Of a DNA stretch of 49,181 bases, positions 29,739-39,463 are shown in pieces. The notes beneath the pieces are model-generated. The model had not been told where the DNA came from. It saw only the letters and a list, made by a program, of their open reading frames with translations, and searched no databases. The position numbers were made by a program, and so were the translations under genes. The stretch covers positions 1 to 49,181 of the forward strand of contig NZ_VLKU01000005.1 in the NCBI RefSeq assembly GCF_007830335.1. Direction: 5' to 3'. Position 1 is the first letter of the stretch. Every line of letters starts with the position of its first letter. The DNA is from Paracoccus sulfuroxidans (GTDB taxonomy: Bacteria > Pseudomonadota > Alphaproteobacteria > Rhodobacterales > Rhodobacteraceae).

Positions 29739-32700
29739 TTGTAAGCCCTCCAAAGGAAGATGGACGCGTTCCGGATCGCCTTGTTCTGGTCGCTACCGGA
29801 ATAGTTAGCCCTGAGCTTGAGGGTGTGCGTGCCCGCGCCCAGGGATTTCGCAAGGACGCGGGCCGAGTTGCCGGGATTACCTGCGCTTCCCTGCGCGCGT
29901 GAGAACTCCATCTCGGTCGCATTCAGGAAAACCCGCCCGTTGACGGTGCCCGAGGCGGCGCTGTTCACGGCCTCATAGGACCAGCCCAGCAGGATGATGC
30001 AGGACTGGGTGAGCGTGAAGGTCAAGGATAGGACATCCTGCAGCCCGCTGGTGTCCGGCATCGTCACGGTGAAGTTGGCGACCTCAGCCGCATATTGCGC
30101 CGTGATCGCGCCGTCCGCGACTTTGAGCGTGGACACCGTGAGGTTGGCAATCCTCGCGGTGTCCACAGCCAGCAGGCCGATATGCGCCCGACCAATCACT
30201 GCATTGTCGATCTGGGCGGCCTTGGTGATGATCCCCGCAGCCGCCATCAGACCGCCTGTCAGCGTCTCGAACTCGATATGTCGCCCCTGAATGGTGCCGT
30301 CGACAACCAGCTTGCCCGTCCCTTTGCGCCGCAGAACCGGCGCAGAGAATGAGATATTACCGCTGGCATAGCCGCCGGTGTTCACGCGCATGATATTGCG
30401 CACGAAAGCCGTGTTCGCGGGAGCGACGCTGGACATTTCTATCGTCTCCCACGCAAGCGTGGTTTTGACAGGACCCGGCGTATTCCCGACCCCATTGCCG
30501 CTGGCATCCAGATACTGAACGAACAGCTGCGCCGAGATCGGCTGATGTGTGGCTCCGACCCGGCAGGATGCAAAGAACTCCTCGCCGGGTTTGGCCGGTG
30601 ACGGGAGGCTGACCATATCCGTCTGCCCGCCGCCGGGTCGCGGGGTGACCTGAAACGCCCCCTTGCTCTGGGCAATGGGTGCGCCCACGCCGAAGTTTGG
30701 CAGCAGCGCGACCCACGTGTCGCTGACATTCCCCGTCCAGGCGGCGATATCCTGTATCTGGTCGTCCCCGACAAGGTTTGCCCAATCGGTGATCGCCAGC
30801 TTGGAAATCACGGCTGCGCCTGCTGCGAGCTGCTCCGTACCGATGGCCCCGGCACCGATCTGCACCGCCGTCAGCTTGCCCACGATCTGGTCTGCCGCGA
30901 TCTCGGCTTTCCACTGGCCTCCTGCCCACGTGTAGATCTTGGTTGGATCACTTTGGAGGATGACCATATCCCCGACGCGCTGGCCGCTGGTCGGCAATGC
31001 TGTGACCAGTTTGGGAATGCGGATCGAGGTGGCGAATGCGGTCTCGTCGAGGATGCCTTTCACGCTTTCCTCGATGAAGTGAATCCATTCCGTGCCATTC
31101 CAGCGATAGAGGCGTGAATCCGCGACGCTCCATGCCAGCTCGTTCATCGAGTTTCCTGGCGTCGAGCGGTTCGCAATGATCCGGGTTGCCTTCAGACCGG
31201 CGCTGGAGAACAGGCCTGTGACGCCATCCACGAAATCGCCGCCGTCAATATAGACCGCGCCGGTCGTGACGGTATGCTTTGCCGTCCAGGTGGATTTGGG
31301 CGTCAGATCCGAGATCAACCTCGCCGCAACCTGATAGGTCGTCCGCTGCTGGACGGTCTGCACAAACCAGACGAACGGCTCACTGAAGGGGCGCAGCACA
31401 TCGACGAAATGGTCGGCCGCGCCATTGCGCCAGACCCGGATCTGGATATGCGTGACCCCGACCTCATCGCCAGAACAAGCCACACGGATTGCGGACTGGC
31501 GGGCCTTGGTCGCATTGTCGGTCAGCATGACCGCGCTGGCCGAGAACCCGGAAATCACCTGCGTGAAGGGCCTGACCGGCACCGGGGTCACAATGGAGAC
31601 GGGCAGCTCGAAGTCACTGTCCCAGTCGTAGTCGCTCGGATCGACCTCGCGCAGTGTCACCAGCACATTCAGGCCGGGGGTCTTGGCGACTTCCTCGACC
31701 ACGAACTGCTTGTTGATGTAGCCGTTGCGCTGGCTTGACCAGCTGATCATGTCGACCAGAGGCTCCAGCGCATAGGCGTCGGGCGGCAGGGAGACCTGAT
31801 GGACACGGGCACGGCGATAGTCCCGCATCTGCGCGCGCATCAGGCGCTGCACCTGCCGCGCGAATGGTGCTGCGGGATAGGCCACCGAGGTCGGAAGATA
31901 GCGCCCGCCGTCCTCTGCCGTCGAATCCGCGTCGATGTATTCCGGCGCGTCCTTGGTCGACCACTTCTCACGCGGCTCGGGATAGGTCGCCGACAAGGCG
32001 TTGAAGGTCTCTCCGAGGCTGTTGAACGGCTTGAAGCTCTGCCCCTCGGTGATGAGGATATCGCCATCGGTGATGCCCAGCACCGCCGCCCCTGGCAGGC
32101 CGACAACCGGCTTGAGCATCCCGCCAACCTCGGCAAACCGCATGTTGGCCGCCCGCCCGATTTCCTCCAACGCATCGGCGGGCGTCATGTCGACGGTGAT
32201 CTGCAGGCCGCAGCGAAAGGCCGGTTCGGTCCCGCCGCCCGCGAGATTGACCGGCCGGTCACAGGCATTCATCGCCGCAACCCATTCGGCGCGTGGCAAA
32301 CGCCACGCGGGAAGATTGCGCCCGCCAAAGACCCATTCCGATGCGAAATAGATGCCGCGTGAGATATTGTACGCGATCACCGCAGGATTGGTGCTGGGTT
32401 CATACGTCGATCGATCCCCCCAGCGATGTGCCCCAAGGCCGCCCGTCGAGCTGTCCTTCCTTGGGTCATAGAGCGGCAGGGGCTGCGGCTGCAGCAGCAC
32501 CTGCGGGATCTGGGTCATCACCTCGGGGTCATAGTAATAGCTCAGCACGGCATAGGCCTTGCCCGTGCCAATCATGGCGCTGGTCCAGGGATAGTCCGGG
32601 TCTGTGCCGAAGATGCTGATCAGGAAAGCATCCGCAGTCGATTGCGTGCCGTCGATCAGCTTGATCCAGCACCGGTCACGCTCATCACCGGAGCCGACAC

Positions 32701-33166
32701 CTTCGGAGAAGTTCTTGACCGGGTAGCCCATCAGATGGCCGCTCTGCATCGCAGGTTGGCCATAGCGGATGTCGCCCAGCTCGTCGTTGAACCAGACAGC
32801 CTTGAGGCCAGTGACAGGCAGGCATGAGATCTCGATGACCTCGGTGATATAGCGGGTGTTCTTGCCCCAGCTGCCGATGTACTTGCGCTTGCCTGCGGTT
32901 GGGTACTCGCCCACGATGAACGACAGAGGCGTGTCATCACCCATGTCCACTTCGAACTGAACGTTCACCTTGGGCTTTTCCGGCTTCAACAGCACGGACG
33001 CGAGCAGATTCAGGCCGATCCCAATGCCCATGCGCAAAAGCGCGGCGCCAACAGTCGCGGCCTTCAGGGCAGCACCCACCCAGGCCAAAGCGGCGGTGAC
33101 CGGCGCGGCATGCGCAGGCCCGGCGACCGCGAGCGCGGCCACCGCAAGAAGAAGGATTTTCAGCAT
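29735..33166 (-). CDS. Tail tip / host specificity protein J-like
   Basis: An 1143-residue tail tip protein comparable to lambda gpJ, which forms the distal tail and contacts the receptor. The first ~60 residues are hydrophobic with a signal-like start (MLKILLLAVAALAVAGPAHA) and a Gly-rich helix. Residues ~60-520 match the TipJ/phage tail hub body (NISRGIYFASEWVFGGRNLP, ITVDMTPADALEEIGRAANM). Fibronectin-like parts follow, then a C-terminal straight-fibre region near 1000 (IDNAVIGRAHIGLLAVDTAR) as in DUF1983, then a likely receptor-binding end. It is the usual place for host-range variation. Confidence 0.9.
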   Translation of the reverse strand: MLKILLLAVAALAVAGPAHAAPVTAALAWVGAALKAATVGAALLRMGIGIGLNLLASVLLKPEKPKVNVQFEVDMGDDTPLSFIVGEYPTAGKRKYIGSWGKNTRYITEVIEISCLPVTGLKAVWFNDELGDIRYGQPAMQSGHLMGYPVKNFSEGVGSGDERDRCWIKLIDGTQSTADAFLISIFGTDPDYPWTSAMIGTGKAYAVLSYYYDPEVMTQIPQVLLQPQPLPLYDPRKDSSTGGLGAHRWGDRSTYEPSTNPAVIAYNISRGIYFASEWVFGGRNLPAWRLPRAEWVAAMNACDRPVNLAGGGTEPAFRCGLQITVDMTPADALEEIGRAANMRFAEVGGMLKPVVGLPGAAVLGITDGDILITEGQSFKPFNSLGETFNALSATYPEPREKWSTKDAPEYIDADSTAEDGGRYLPTSVAYPAAPFARQVQRLMRAQMRDYRRARVHQVSLPPDAYALEPLVDMISWSSQRNGYINKQFVVEEVAKTPGLNVLVTLREVDPSDYDWDSDFELPVSIVTPVPVRPFTQVISGFSASAVMLTDNATKARQSAIRVACSGDEVGVTHIQIRVWRNGAADHFVDVLRPFSEPFVWFVQTVQQRTTYQVAARLISDLTPKSTWTAKHTVTTGAVYIDGGDFVDGVTGLFSSAGLKATRIIANRSTPGNSMNELAWSVADSRLYRWNGTEWIHFIEESVKGILDETAFATSIRIPKLVTALPTSGQRVGDMVILQSDPTKIYTWAGGQWKAEIAADQIVGKLTAVQIGAGAIGTEQLAAGAAVISKLAITDWANLVGDDQIQDIAAWTGNVSDTWVALLPNFGVGAPIAQSKGAFQVTPRPGGGQTDMVSLPSPAKPGEEFFASCRVGATHQPISAQLFVQYLDASGNGVGNTPGPVKTTLAWETIEMSSVAPANTAFVRNIMRVNTGGYASGNISFSAPVLRRKGTGKLVVDGTIQGRHIEFETLTGGLMAAAGIITKAAQIDNAVIGRAHIGLLAVDTARIANLTVSTLKVADGAITAQYAAEVANFTVTMPDTSGLQDVLSLTFTLTQSCIILLGWSYEAVNSAASGTVNGRVFLNATEMEFSRAQGSAGNPGNSARVLAKSLGAGTHTLKLRANYSGSDQNKAIRNASIFLWRAYK

Positions 33167-33169
33167 GCC

Positions 33170-33604
33170 CTATCCGACCTTGAATGCCCGAAGCATGTCT
33201 TCGCGGGGGCGACGTCCATGGCCGAGTTCAGTGATGACGATCAGGCTGCTCACGTCGACGACACAGAGCGCCTCTTTCAATGGACCATCGGCGGCGATCA
33301 CGCCGATATCGCCGACATCGGCACGGTCCGGGTGCTCATGCGCGGGCAGCAACGAGCCCAATAGCCCCGACAGCGACGAGAAGCCCGCCTTGTGCAGCGC
33401 CCTGCGCGCGCCAGCAGTCGAGACATAGCGTCCCCGCCACTCTGACCCCAGATCGACCCCGGTGATGGCCAGGACAGCGCCCGCCGCCAGTCCAAGCGCA
33501 CAATCGTTTTTCCCCCAGGAGAAGGGTTCCCGGCGCTGCCGGTCCATCTCGGCAGCAAAACGGGCGCCCCAGTCCGGGAGGCGTTTAAGAGCAGGCTTTG
33601 CCAT
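33170..33604 (-). CDS. DUF6950-type tail protein in the lambda K position
   Basis: A 144-residue protein with PFSWGKNDCALGLAAG, SEWRGRYVSTAGARRALHKA and GDIGVIAADGP, the pattern of DUF6950 proteins that stand in place of the NlpC/P60-type gpK beside J. The Cys in KNDCA is where NlpC/P60 enzymes have their catalytic Cys, so it may be a related, possibly degenerate, fold. The start was moved from an upstream TTG to the ATG at 33604 (MAKPALKRLPDWG). It is three bases before J. Confidence 0.75.
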   Translation of the reverse strand: MAKPALKRLPDWGARFAAEMDRQRREPFSWGKNDCALGLAAGAVLAITGVDLGSEWRGRYVSTAGARRALHKAGFSSLSGLLGSLLPAHEHPDRADVGDIGVIAADGPLKEALCVVDVSSLIVITELGHGRRPREDMLRAFKVG

Positions 33605-33678
33605 GATTGGATCCGTATCGCGTGCAGTTTGCAAAGGGGGGAAGGCCCAGCAGCATAGAGCCTCGGTTCATGGCGCTA

Positions 33679-34296
33679 TCACTCCTTGTACCAATCCATT
33701 TTCCTCGAATTGATCGTACTGGCGTATTCCGAGAACCGATCACCCGCGCGACGGCGCTTCTGGTGGGCGTCCGACGACTTCGCCGGATTGGTCGCCGTCA
33801 GCATCGCCATCAGCTCAGATCGGATCGACAGCGCGACACCGCCTTCGCCACCGGCGGCCGGGGTGCTGATCGGCCCGTCATCGACGATGCCCACCCACTG
33901 AAGCTGAGGCGCGCTGACAAAGCTCCCGCCTGTCATGCTTGTCGCGTGGATCTCGCAATAGGCCAGTCGCACATCGAGGCCGCGCACCAGATACTGCGCG
34001 GCGTCAGCGATCTGGCTCAGCGATACCGTGACCGGGCTGTCCGTCAGGTCGCCCACATATTTAAGACCTGAGACTCTCAGCCCGCATCCGCCGATATAGG
34101 AGCGTGATACGACCCCGGTCCCGTCCGCCAGAGGTACGCTTACCTCCAGGTCGTAGTCCCCGGACCAGAGCCCCATCGGCGTCGCCGCGCCGGTCTCCCG
34201 GTCCCGGGCCACCACCCAGACAAAATGGACCGGGGCGATCCCGCTTTCGCGCGTCGCCTGCAGGGCGGCGGTGAAGCCGCTATCGAAATGTCTCAT
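33679..34296 (-). CDS. Distal tail protein (lambda L position)
   Basis: A 205-residue protein beginning MRHFDSGFTAALQATRESGI, with beta-rich middle (DYDLEVSVPLADGTGVVSRS, DSPVTVSLSQIADAAQYLV) and a basic C-terminus (AKSSDAHQKRRRAGDRFSEY). Its ATG overlaps the previous stop by ATGA. Position between tape measure and the K/J genes matches lambda L. No precise family was confirmed; similarity to DUF2163-type hub proteins is possible. Confidence 0.65.
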   Translation of the reverse strand: MRHFDSGFTAALQATRESGIAPVHFVWVVARDRETGAATPMGLWSGDYDLEVSVPLADGTGVVSRSYIGGCGLRVSGLKYVGDLTDSPVTVSLSQIADAAQYLVRGLDVRLAYCEIHATSMTGGSFVSAPQLQWVGIVDDGPISTPAAGGEGGVALSIRSELMAMLTATNPAKSSDAHQKRRRAGDRFSEYASTINSRKMDWYKE

Positions 34297-34928
34297 AGCT
34301 TTTGAACCGGAGTGAGCGACGCACCGGACGACAGATATCCGGGCGTATCAGTAAAGGGTGTGAAGCTGCCCTGGGGGACACGAAGACGGATAACGGGTCT
34401 GTCCAGAACCACGGCCATCGATGCTGTCACGGGCATCGGCAAAGGTGGCTCGATCGAGACCTGCCCAAGCGCCCCGGCACCCGAAGCCGTCATGGTTTCG
34501 ACGAACTGCCCGAAGTACTGACGCCCGCCGCTATGGCCAATGCTGAGGCGATCTCCCGAGATCACACGGAAGTTCGGAGGCAATCCGGTCAGGGACAATG
34601 TTCTGCGATCCGCACCGATCACGCCAACCTTGACCACGCCACCCGCCGCCTGCCCGTTCGCCGGACGATAGGAATTGTCGCAAAACAGGAACGATCGGTT
34701 CGACCCAAGCGCAAAGATCCTGGCGTTGATCTCACGCGCCTGCCGCCAATCCCGCGGCTGCAGCGGCAAGGAGAGCTTCCAAAGCGGGCTGGCCAGCTGT
34801 GCAGCCCAATGCTGCCCCGAGCCGGTTCCCGAGTTCTCTTCAAACCTCACCAGATCGAAGGTGATCGACCCGACGGGGGTCAGGATGTCGGACAGGAACG
34901 CCAGCGGATAAGGCTCGATCAAGGCCAT
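34293..34928 (-). CDS. Distal tail protein (lambda M position)
   Basis: A 211-residue protein (MALIEPYPLAFLSDILTPVG) of mainly beta character, including RSFLFCDNSYRPANGQAAGG and PVIRLRVPQGSFTPFTD. It starts just after the tape measure gene and overlaps the next gene by ATGA. The context indicates a tail-tip component. The exact family is not recognised. Confidence 0.65.
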   Translation of the reverse strand: MALIEPYPLAFLSDILTPVGSITFDLVRFEENSGTGSGQHWAAQLASPLWKLSLPLQPRDWRQAREINARIFALGSNRSFLFCDNSYRPANGQAAGGVVKVGVIGADRRTLSLTGLPPNFRVISGDRLSIGHSGGRQYFGQFVETMTASGAGALGQVSIEPPLPMPVTASMAVVLDRPVIRLRVPQGSFTPFTDTPGYLSSGASLTPVQKL

Positions 34929-34929
34929 G

Positions 34930-37212
34930 TCAGCGCCGCCGCGGATTGTGGTTGAATTGCTGGATCATGCCAGGAAAGCCCTGCATGAGCGATTCACCCA
35001 TTTTGTTCGCGGAATTGTCTGCCACCTCCTGCACCTTCACCTCGAACAACGGGCTGGGATCGACGGAGATCCGAACACTGCTCTTTCCGTCTGACGCGGC
35101 CTTGTCCGCCATCCGCTTGCTGATATCGTGCGGGATGATTTGCGTTCCTCGCGGCAGATTGAGGATCTCACCGCCCCGCTCATTGATCCGCGTCATGCCG
35201 CCCTGCCAGTTTGGGGTGCCATTGGCATTCTCGCCCAACAGACTTCCCACGCCCCGGAACAACGCTGAGCCCCATGAAGACTGACCGAGAAGGCCAAGCG
35301 CACCCTTCATGAACTGCACCTGCGCAATTTGCAGCAGCAGATTGGCAAAGGCTTTGCGCGCGGCATCGGCTCCTTCCAGAATACTGCCGAAGAAACTGCC
35401 CAATGCATCGCGGCCACGTTCGGTGGCGTCCCTCATCCGCTTCATGGCGTCGATCTGCGTATTGAGCGCAGAGATCTCTTTGCCAGACTGGGACGACCCG
35501 GCCACGCCTGCCGCCCTGAGGTCTTTCCAGATCTTGGCTTGAAGGGCGGACATATTGAATGTCTCCTTCAACTCAGCGGCCTCATCGCGCAAAGATTTCA
35601 GAACCTTTTGCAGCTCCGACATCTTTTCCTTGGCGCCACCGGCACTTTTACCTGCCTGATCGGCCGCGCCTGCGAGGCCGCCACCCGAGGTCCCACCGTC
35701 GCCACTGAGAGCGGCGGTCGCATCTTCCGTAACCGTGGTCAAATCGGACCACATTGCTGCCACAGGTGCCCATGCATCGGCCACAATTCCCGCCGCTCGA
35801 CCGGCTGCCGCAGCCGCTTGGCCTTGGGCATCAGCCACATCGGCCATTGATCTGTCAAAAGAAGACCCAGCTGCCTCGGCCATATTGCCGAACGTCATTG
35901 CCGCGTCGTCAAATCCAGCGTCCTTTAACGAGTTTCCGATAGCGACCAGGAACTCAAACCACTTGAGTTTCAGGTCGGCCACGAGCTGATAGAAATCTGC
36001 GCGGATGGTATGCCATGCCGAGGCCAAAGCCGGGGGTATGGCCCGCGCGCTCTCACCCATCGCAGACCAGACCGCCGTGGCCAATTGCCCGAGCGCCTTG
36101 ATTGCACCACCAAGCCCACCTTGGGCTTTGATCAATTTGGCAAAGCCCGTGATCAGGCTGTAGATCCAGCCAATCGGCGAATTCTCAATGATCCATCGGA
36201 ACGCATCGGAGAGCCCGGTCGCCTTGTCGATCGCGGTAGCAGCGGACCGGGTCAACTCCCAAAGCGCCGAGGCGACACCCGATACGATCGTGACCACATC
36301 GGCAAACACCTGTGCAACAATCCGCACGACGGCACCAAGAGCATCGATCACGACCCGCAGAGCACTGCCCTTGGTCATGAGAGAAACGAAGGTCTGGGCC
36401 ACCGACTGGATAACAGGCGCGAAAGCGGCTCCCATTTCGTTGCGCAGGCCGCGCATGACGATCCCCACCTCGGTCAGGCTGGTCTTCATTCCTGCGAGAG
36501 CCTTCACGCTCTCATTGCTCATGATGCCGCCAAGCGCTGCGGTGCGTGCCGCATATTCCTGCATGGCTTTGCCGCCGTTCTTCAGAAGCGGAAGGAGCGC
36601 CGTGCTGTCGCCTGCGATCGCCTCCATGAAGAAGGTGAAGTCCTGCTGGTTGACGTTAGCGCGCTCGAGGCTATCGACATACAGCTGAAGCGACTGCGGC
36701 CCGGAGAGCTTCCGGAATTGCTCTGCTGTCACTCCAACCTTAGGCGCAATCCGCTCGAAAAAGTCAGCCATGGGCCCGCCACCGGTTGCGATGAAATCGC
36801 CCACCCGGTCATTCATATCCTTCAGAATGTCGGCAAGTTTCTCCTGCTCGATCCCGACAGTCTTTGCACCCGACGCCCATGCCTGGAACTCAGCAGGGGT
36901 CGCATTGGCGAGGATGGACAGGTTCTTGATCTCGGCTGCCGTATTGATGGCCGAAACAGACAGGCCCGCAAGTCCGGCACCGGCCACAGCCGCGCCGGTC
37001 GCGACAGCTGCCCCAACGCCCTTTCCTACGGATGACAGAACCTCCTGAAGACCATGCAGACCCGGAACATTGCCGATCGAGGACAGGCGTTTGTTGACTG
37101 TATCGGTAAATTTCTGAATGCCGGATCGCGCTTGATCGATGCCACGCTGAAACGCAGCGCGATCGAGAACCAGATCGACCTTCAGTTTTCCAAGCTGTGC
37201 GGCGGTGGCCAT
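34930..37212 (-). CDS. Tail tape measure protein
   Basis: A 760-residue tape measure, which sets tail length and is ejected with the DNA. The N-terminus (KLKVDLVLDRAAFQRGIDQA) is the classic tape-measure opening. A hydrophobic Gly/Ala segment at ~65-90 and further membrane-like helices at 290-370 follow, then long helical stretches. The C-terminus has the minor-tail/lambda gpH-type end (MTRINERGGEILNLPRGTQI). At roughly 1.5 angstrom per residue the tail would be about 110 nm long, an estimate only. Confidence 0.92.
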   Translation of the reverse strand: MATAAQLGKLKVDLVLDRAAFQRGIDQARSGIQKFTDTVNKRLSSIGNVPGLHGLQEVLSSVGKGVGAAVATGAAVAGAGLAGLSVSAINTAAEIKNLSILANATPAEFQAWASGAKTVGIEQEKLADILKDMNDRVGDFIATGGGPMADFFERIAPKVGVTAEQFRKLSGPQSLQLYVDSLERANVNQQDFTFFMEAIAGDSTALLPLLKNGGKAMQEYAARTAALGGIMSNESVKALAGMKTSLTEVGIVMRGLRNEMGAAFAPVIQSVAQTFVSLMTKGSALRVVIDALGAVVRIVAQVFADVVTIVSGVASALWELTRSAATAIDKATGLSDAFRWIIENSPIGWIYSLITGFAKLIKAQGGLGGAIKALGQLATAVWSAMGESARAIPPALASAWHTIRADFYQLVADLKLKWFEFLVAIGNSLKDAGFDDAAMTFGNMAEAAGSSFDRSMADVADAQGQAAAAAGRAAGIVADAWAPVAAMWSDLTTVTEDATAALSGDGGTSGGGLAGAADQAGKSAGGAKEKMSELQKVLKSLRDEAAELKETFNMSALQAKIWKDLRAAGVAGSSQSGKEISALNTQIDAMKRMRDATERGRDALGSFFGSILEGADAARKAFANLLLQIAQVQFMKGALGLLGQSSWGSALFRGVGSLLGENANGTPNWQGGMTRINERGGEILNLPRGTQIIPHDISKRMADKAASDGKSSVRISVDPSPLFEVKVQEVADNSANKMGESLMQGFPGMIQQFNHNPRRR

Positions 37213-37227
37213 CTCTATCCCTTTTTC

Positions 37228-37910
37228 TCAGCGACGAGCATGTCGCGCCCGCCATTCTTCCATCGAGATGGACGGCAATGCCGCGCGCATCTGTCCAAGG
37301 TACATCTGCAGGTCTTGCGCTGTGGTCTTCGCCCTGCGGCCCGGTCGTCTGATCAGGCTGTCGAGTTTCGGCAGCCGCTTGGCGCGCTGAAGACCCGCAC
37401 CGATCCAGGCGCTGACGATGGCTAAATCATCAAGGCGGCGCTGCGATTCTAGCGCCACCTCGATTTCGGTCAGCGCGAGACGCGGGGTGATGTCCCAGAA
37501 CCTTTCCGGATCCAGTCCAAGGCTGAGCCAGGCTCTGTGGAAGTCGGCGAGCTTCAGCCCCTCGCCTTCCTCTTTCCCGCCGCAGGTTCCTCCCTGGCTT
37601 CCGGGAAGGCGGCCGCAATCAGTCGGCCCGGCAAAGACAGATCCTGCGCCAACAGTCCCTCGATGACATCAAGGTTGTCAGCCTCCGCCGGATGGAAGCG
37701 CTGCAGCGACACTTTCACAACATGGATGAAGGCATTGAAATCGGGCAACGTCGCCTCCTTTTCGCCCCCCGCGTCCGAGGCATCACCCATGATACCGTGG
37801 AGGTTATTGCCGTAGTCGCGCTGCAGTTCCGCGACGCCCCGCAGGCCGAGGATCAGGCGGTAGGACGTATTGCCGAGGACAGCAGGGATCTCTCCAGTCA
37901 ATGCAGACAT
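37228..37910 (-). CDS. Tail assembly chaperone GT, product of -1 frameshift
   Basis: Gene G (37910-37554) contains GGGAAAG at 37578-37572 in register G GGA AAG, the same slippery heptamer used by lambda G/GT. Slippage there joins the first 113 residues to a second frame reading EEGEGLKLADFHRAWLSLGL onward and ending RARHARR, giving about 227 residues. The T-type extension has no convincing start of its own. In lambda, G and GT are made at a fixed ratio and load the tape measure during tail assembly. Confidence 0.75.
37554..37910 (-). CDS. Tail assembly chaperone G-like
   Basis: A 118-residue product (MSALTGEIPAVLGNTSYRLI) ending KRKARG, 2 bp after the tail tube gene. It resembles the small helical tail chaperones (GTA gp10/phage tail assembly type: LRGVAELQRDYGNNLHGIM). 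It is the unshifted product of the frameshift pair and lies directly before the tape measure region, as in lambda. Confidence 0.75.
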   Translation of the reverse strand: MSALTGEIPAVLGNTSYRLILGLRGVAELQRDYGNNLHGIMGDASDAGGEKEATLPDFNAFIHVVKVSLQRFHPAEADNLDVIEGLLAQDLSLPGRLIAAAFPEAREEPAAGKRKARG

Positions 37911-37912
37911 GA

Positions 37913-38332
37913 TCAGCCCCCCGTCACGACTTGTTCAGACAGACGAAAAACAGCATTGGCCGTCATCTTGTCGTTGATCGGCGCCGACCGGGCATAGCTC
38001 TTGAGAAAGCCCGAGAAGGTTTCCGGCGTGCCCTCTGCGGTTATGGTGATCTCGATCAGAACCTGCTCGCCGCTCACCTTGAGGCCCTGAAGAAGCGTAT
38101 CGGTGGGCGAGCCCGGGATCCAGTTGGTGGGGATGGTCAATTCGCCGCTGTCGAGCAGTCCGGCGATGTACTGCTTTCGCCGCCCGGGCGAGAGCATATG
38201 TGTAACGTCGATTTCATCTGCTTGCTCATCGGGCAACTCAAGATCGCCGACCAGCGCCACCGATGTCCAGGCCGGGGTCGCGCCGCGGCCGATGCGTACG
38301 CTTGAGCCGTAGCCAATCATTCCTTCAGGCAT
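37913..38332 (-). CDS. Major tail tube protein (lambda V-like)
   Basis: A 139-residue tail tube subunit. It opens MPEGMIGYGSSVRIGRG and has the family features VGDLELPDEQADEIDVTHM, SPGRRKQYIAGLLDSGEL and FSGFLKSYARSAP. These assemble as stacked hexamers around the tape measure. The ATG at 38332, with AGGAG eight bases upstream, was chosen over a TTG two codons earlier. No Ig-like C-terminal domain, unlike lambda gpV. Confidence 0.88.
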   Translation of the reverse strand: MPEGMIGYGSSVRIGRGATPAWTSVALVGDLELPDEQADEIDVTHMLSPGRRKQYIAGLLDSGELTIPTNWIPGSPTDTLLQGLKVSGEQVLIEITITAEGTPETFSGFLKSYARSAPINDKMTANAVFRLSEQVVTGG

Positions 38333-38355
38333 GGTCAATTCTCCTATGCAAAGTG

Positions 38356-38778
38356 TCAGGGATGCGCCGCCACCGGGTGCCAGGTGGTGACGCGAAAGCT
38401 CATGACCAGCGTGCCGACGAAGACATGCGCATCGCTGTTACTCACGATCGTCGTGTCTTCGAGCACGCAGGATCGATCTGGTCGTCGCAAGGCCGTGATC
38501 ACAACCGCCTCGATGAAAGCGCTGTCTTCATCGAGAACATCTTCGACCTCATCACGACCGAGGCGGCGGCACGCGATCTGAAGCAACGTCCCACGAGCGG
38601 CTGTGTACTGCGTGTCGGGCGTGCTGCGTTCCTGCGGCGTCAAGACGCCGATTACCGGCAGGGTTGCGGCGTCGATCGAGCCGGGCCAAACCCGCATCAC
38701 GGTGAACTCCGAAAAGCGTGCCGTTGCGGCAAGCGCCCCCCGAACCAACGCGCGGAAATCAGAGCGATAGTGGCTCAT
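38356..38778 (-). CDS. Tail terminator (lambda U-like)
   Basis: A 140-residue protein beginning MSHYRSDFRALVRGALAATA, with PVIGVLTPQERSTPDTQ and a beta-rich end (SDAHVFVGTLVMSFRVTTWH), typical of gpU-type minor tail proteins that cap the tail tube. It overlaps the preceding connector gene by ATGA. Family assignment rests on size, pattern and position. Confidence 0.72.
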   Translation of the reverse strand: MSHYRSDFRALVRGALAATARFSEFTVMRVWPGSIDAATLPVIGVLTPQERSTPDTQYTAARGTLLQIACRRLGRDEVEDVLDEDSAFIEAVVITALRRPDRSCVLEDTTIVSNSDAHVFVGTLVMSFRVTTWHPVAAHP

Positions 38779-39113
38779 GGCGCATCTGCGGGATTGAGGG
38801 CATGCAATTCGCAGATCCAGAAGGCATCCGCGCTCGGCGATCCGTTCTTGTGAACCACCATCACACGAAATGAGCGCCCATCCGGCACGGTGATGACGTC
38901 GTCGCGCGCAACCTCTGGTGCGAGATCGCGCGCAACCCGCCAGGTCGGGGCCTCGATCATCAGATCCTGCCCGTCAGCACCAGAAACCGCGATCGGGCTT
39001 TCGCGGAAGATTGACCGGATCCCGCGCGTAGGCCCCGAACGCGGTTGGAAGAACACCCAATCACCGAAGGTTCCCGCGAGAAGGCGGGTCATGCCGGTGA
39101 AGAGCGCGGTCAT
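38775..39113 (-). CDS. Head-tail connector (lambda FII-like)
   Basis: A 112-residue protein from the ATG at 39113, which overlaps the preceding stop (TGATG). The beta-rich C-terminal half (DVITVPDGRSFRVMVVHKNG) and position between decoration and tail terminator genes suit the FII/head-closure role. A longer frame upstream is out of place and overlaps the decoration gene. Confidence 0.7.
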   Translation of the reverse strand: MTALFTGMTRLLAGTFGDWVFFQPRSGPTRGIRSIFRESPIAVSGADGQDLMIEAPTWRVARDLAPEVARDDVITVPDGRSFRVMVVHKNGSPSADAFWICELHALNPADAP

Positions 39114-39463
39114 CAGGCAAAGACCGCTGCAGGTGCCGCACCATTCAGGCGCACCACGCCGGTGCCGGAGGGATTCGCCGCTGCCTCGATCGCCGCGCCG
39201 AGAAAGACAGCCCCTGCCGCCGGCGCATTTGTGCAAAGGCCGCTGACCGGCGTCACATAGATCGCCTGACCGACCGTCCACGCCTGCGCAGAGACCTTGC
39301 CCAGCCGGTAAACACCTTCGAGATGAACCTCGACCGGCGCACCCACGGTCGCATCATGACCGGCAACGCCCGCAAGCACACCGGCAACCACCAGATCGCC
39401 CGAGGAAATGGCTTTCGGGGCGGGGATCGAGACGCTGGTCCCCTTTTGCAGATAAGTTTTCAT
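39113..39463 (-). CDS. DUF2190 capsid-associated protein
   Basis: A 116-residue protein of the DUF2190 family, which includes capsid decoration proteins that stabilise expanded heads, comparable in role to lambda gpD. The pattern KTYLQKGTSVSIPAPKAISS, GDLVVAGVLAGVAGHDA, EGVYRLGKVSAQAWTVGQ and YVTPVSG is typical. GGGAG lies six bases before the ATG. It lies 80 bp after the capsid fusion gene. Confidence 0.88.
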   Translation of the reverse strand: MKTYLQKGTSVSIPAPKAISSGDLVVAGVLAGVAGHDATVGAPVEVHLEGVYRLGKVSAQAWTVGQAIYVTPVSGLCTNAPAAGAVFLGAAIEAAANPSGTGVVRLNGAAPAAVFA

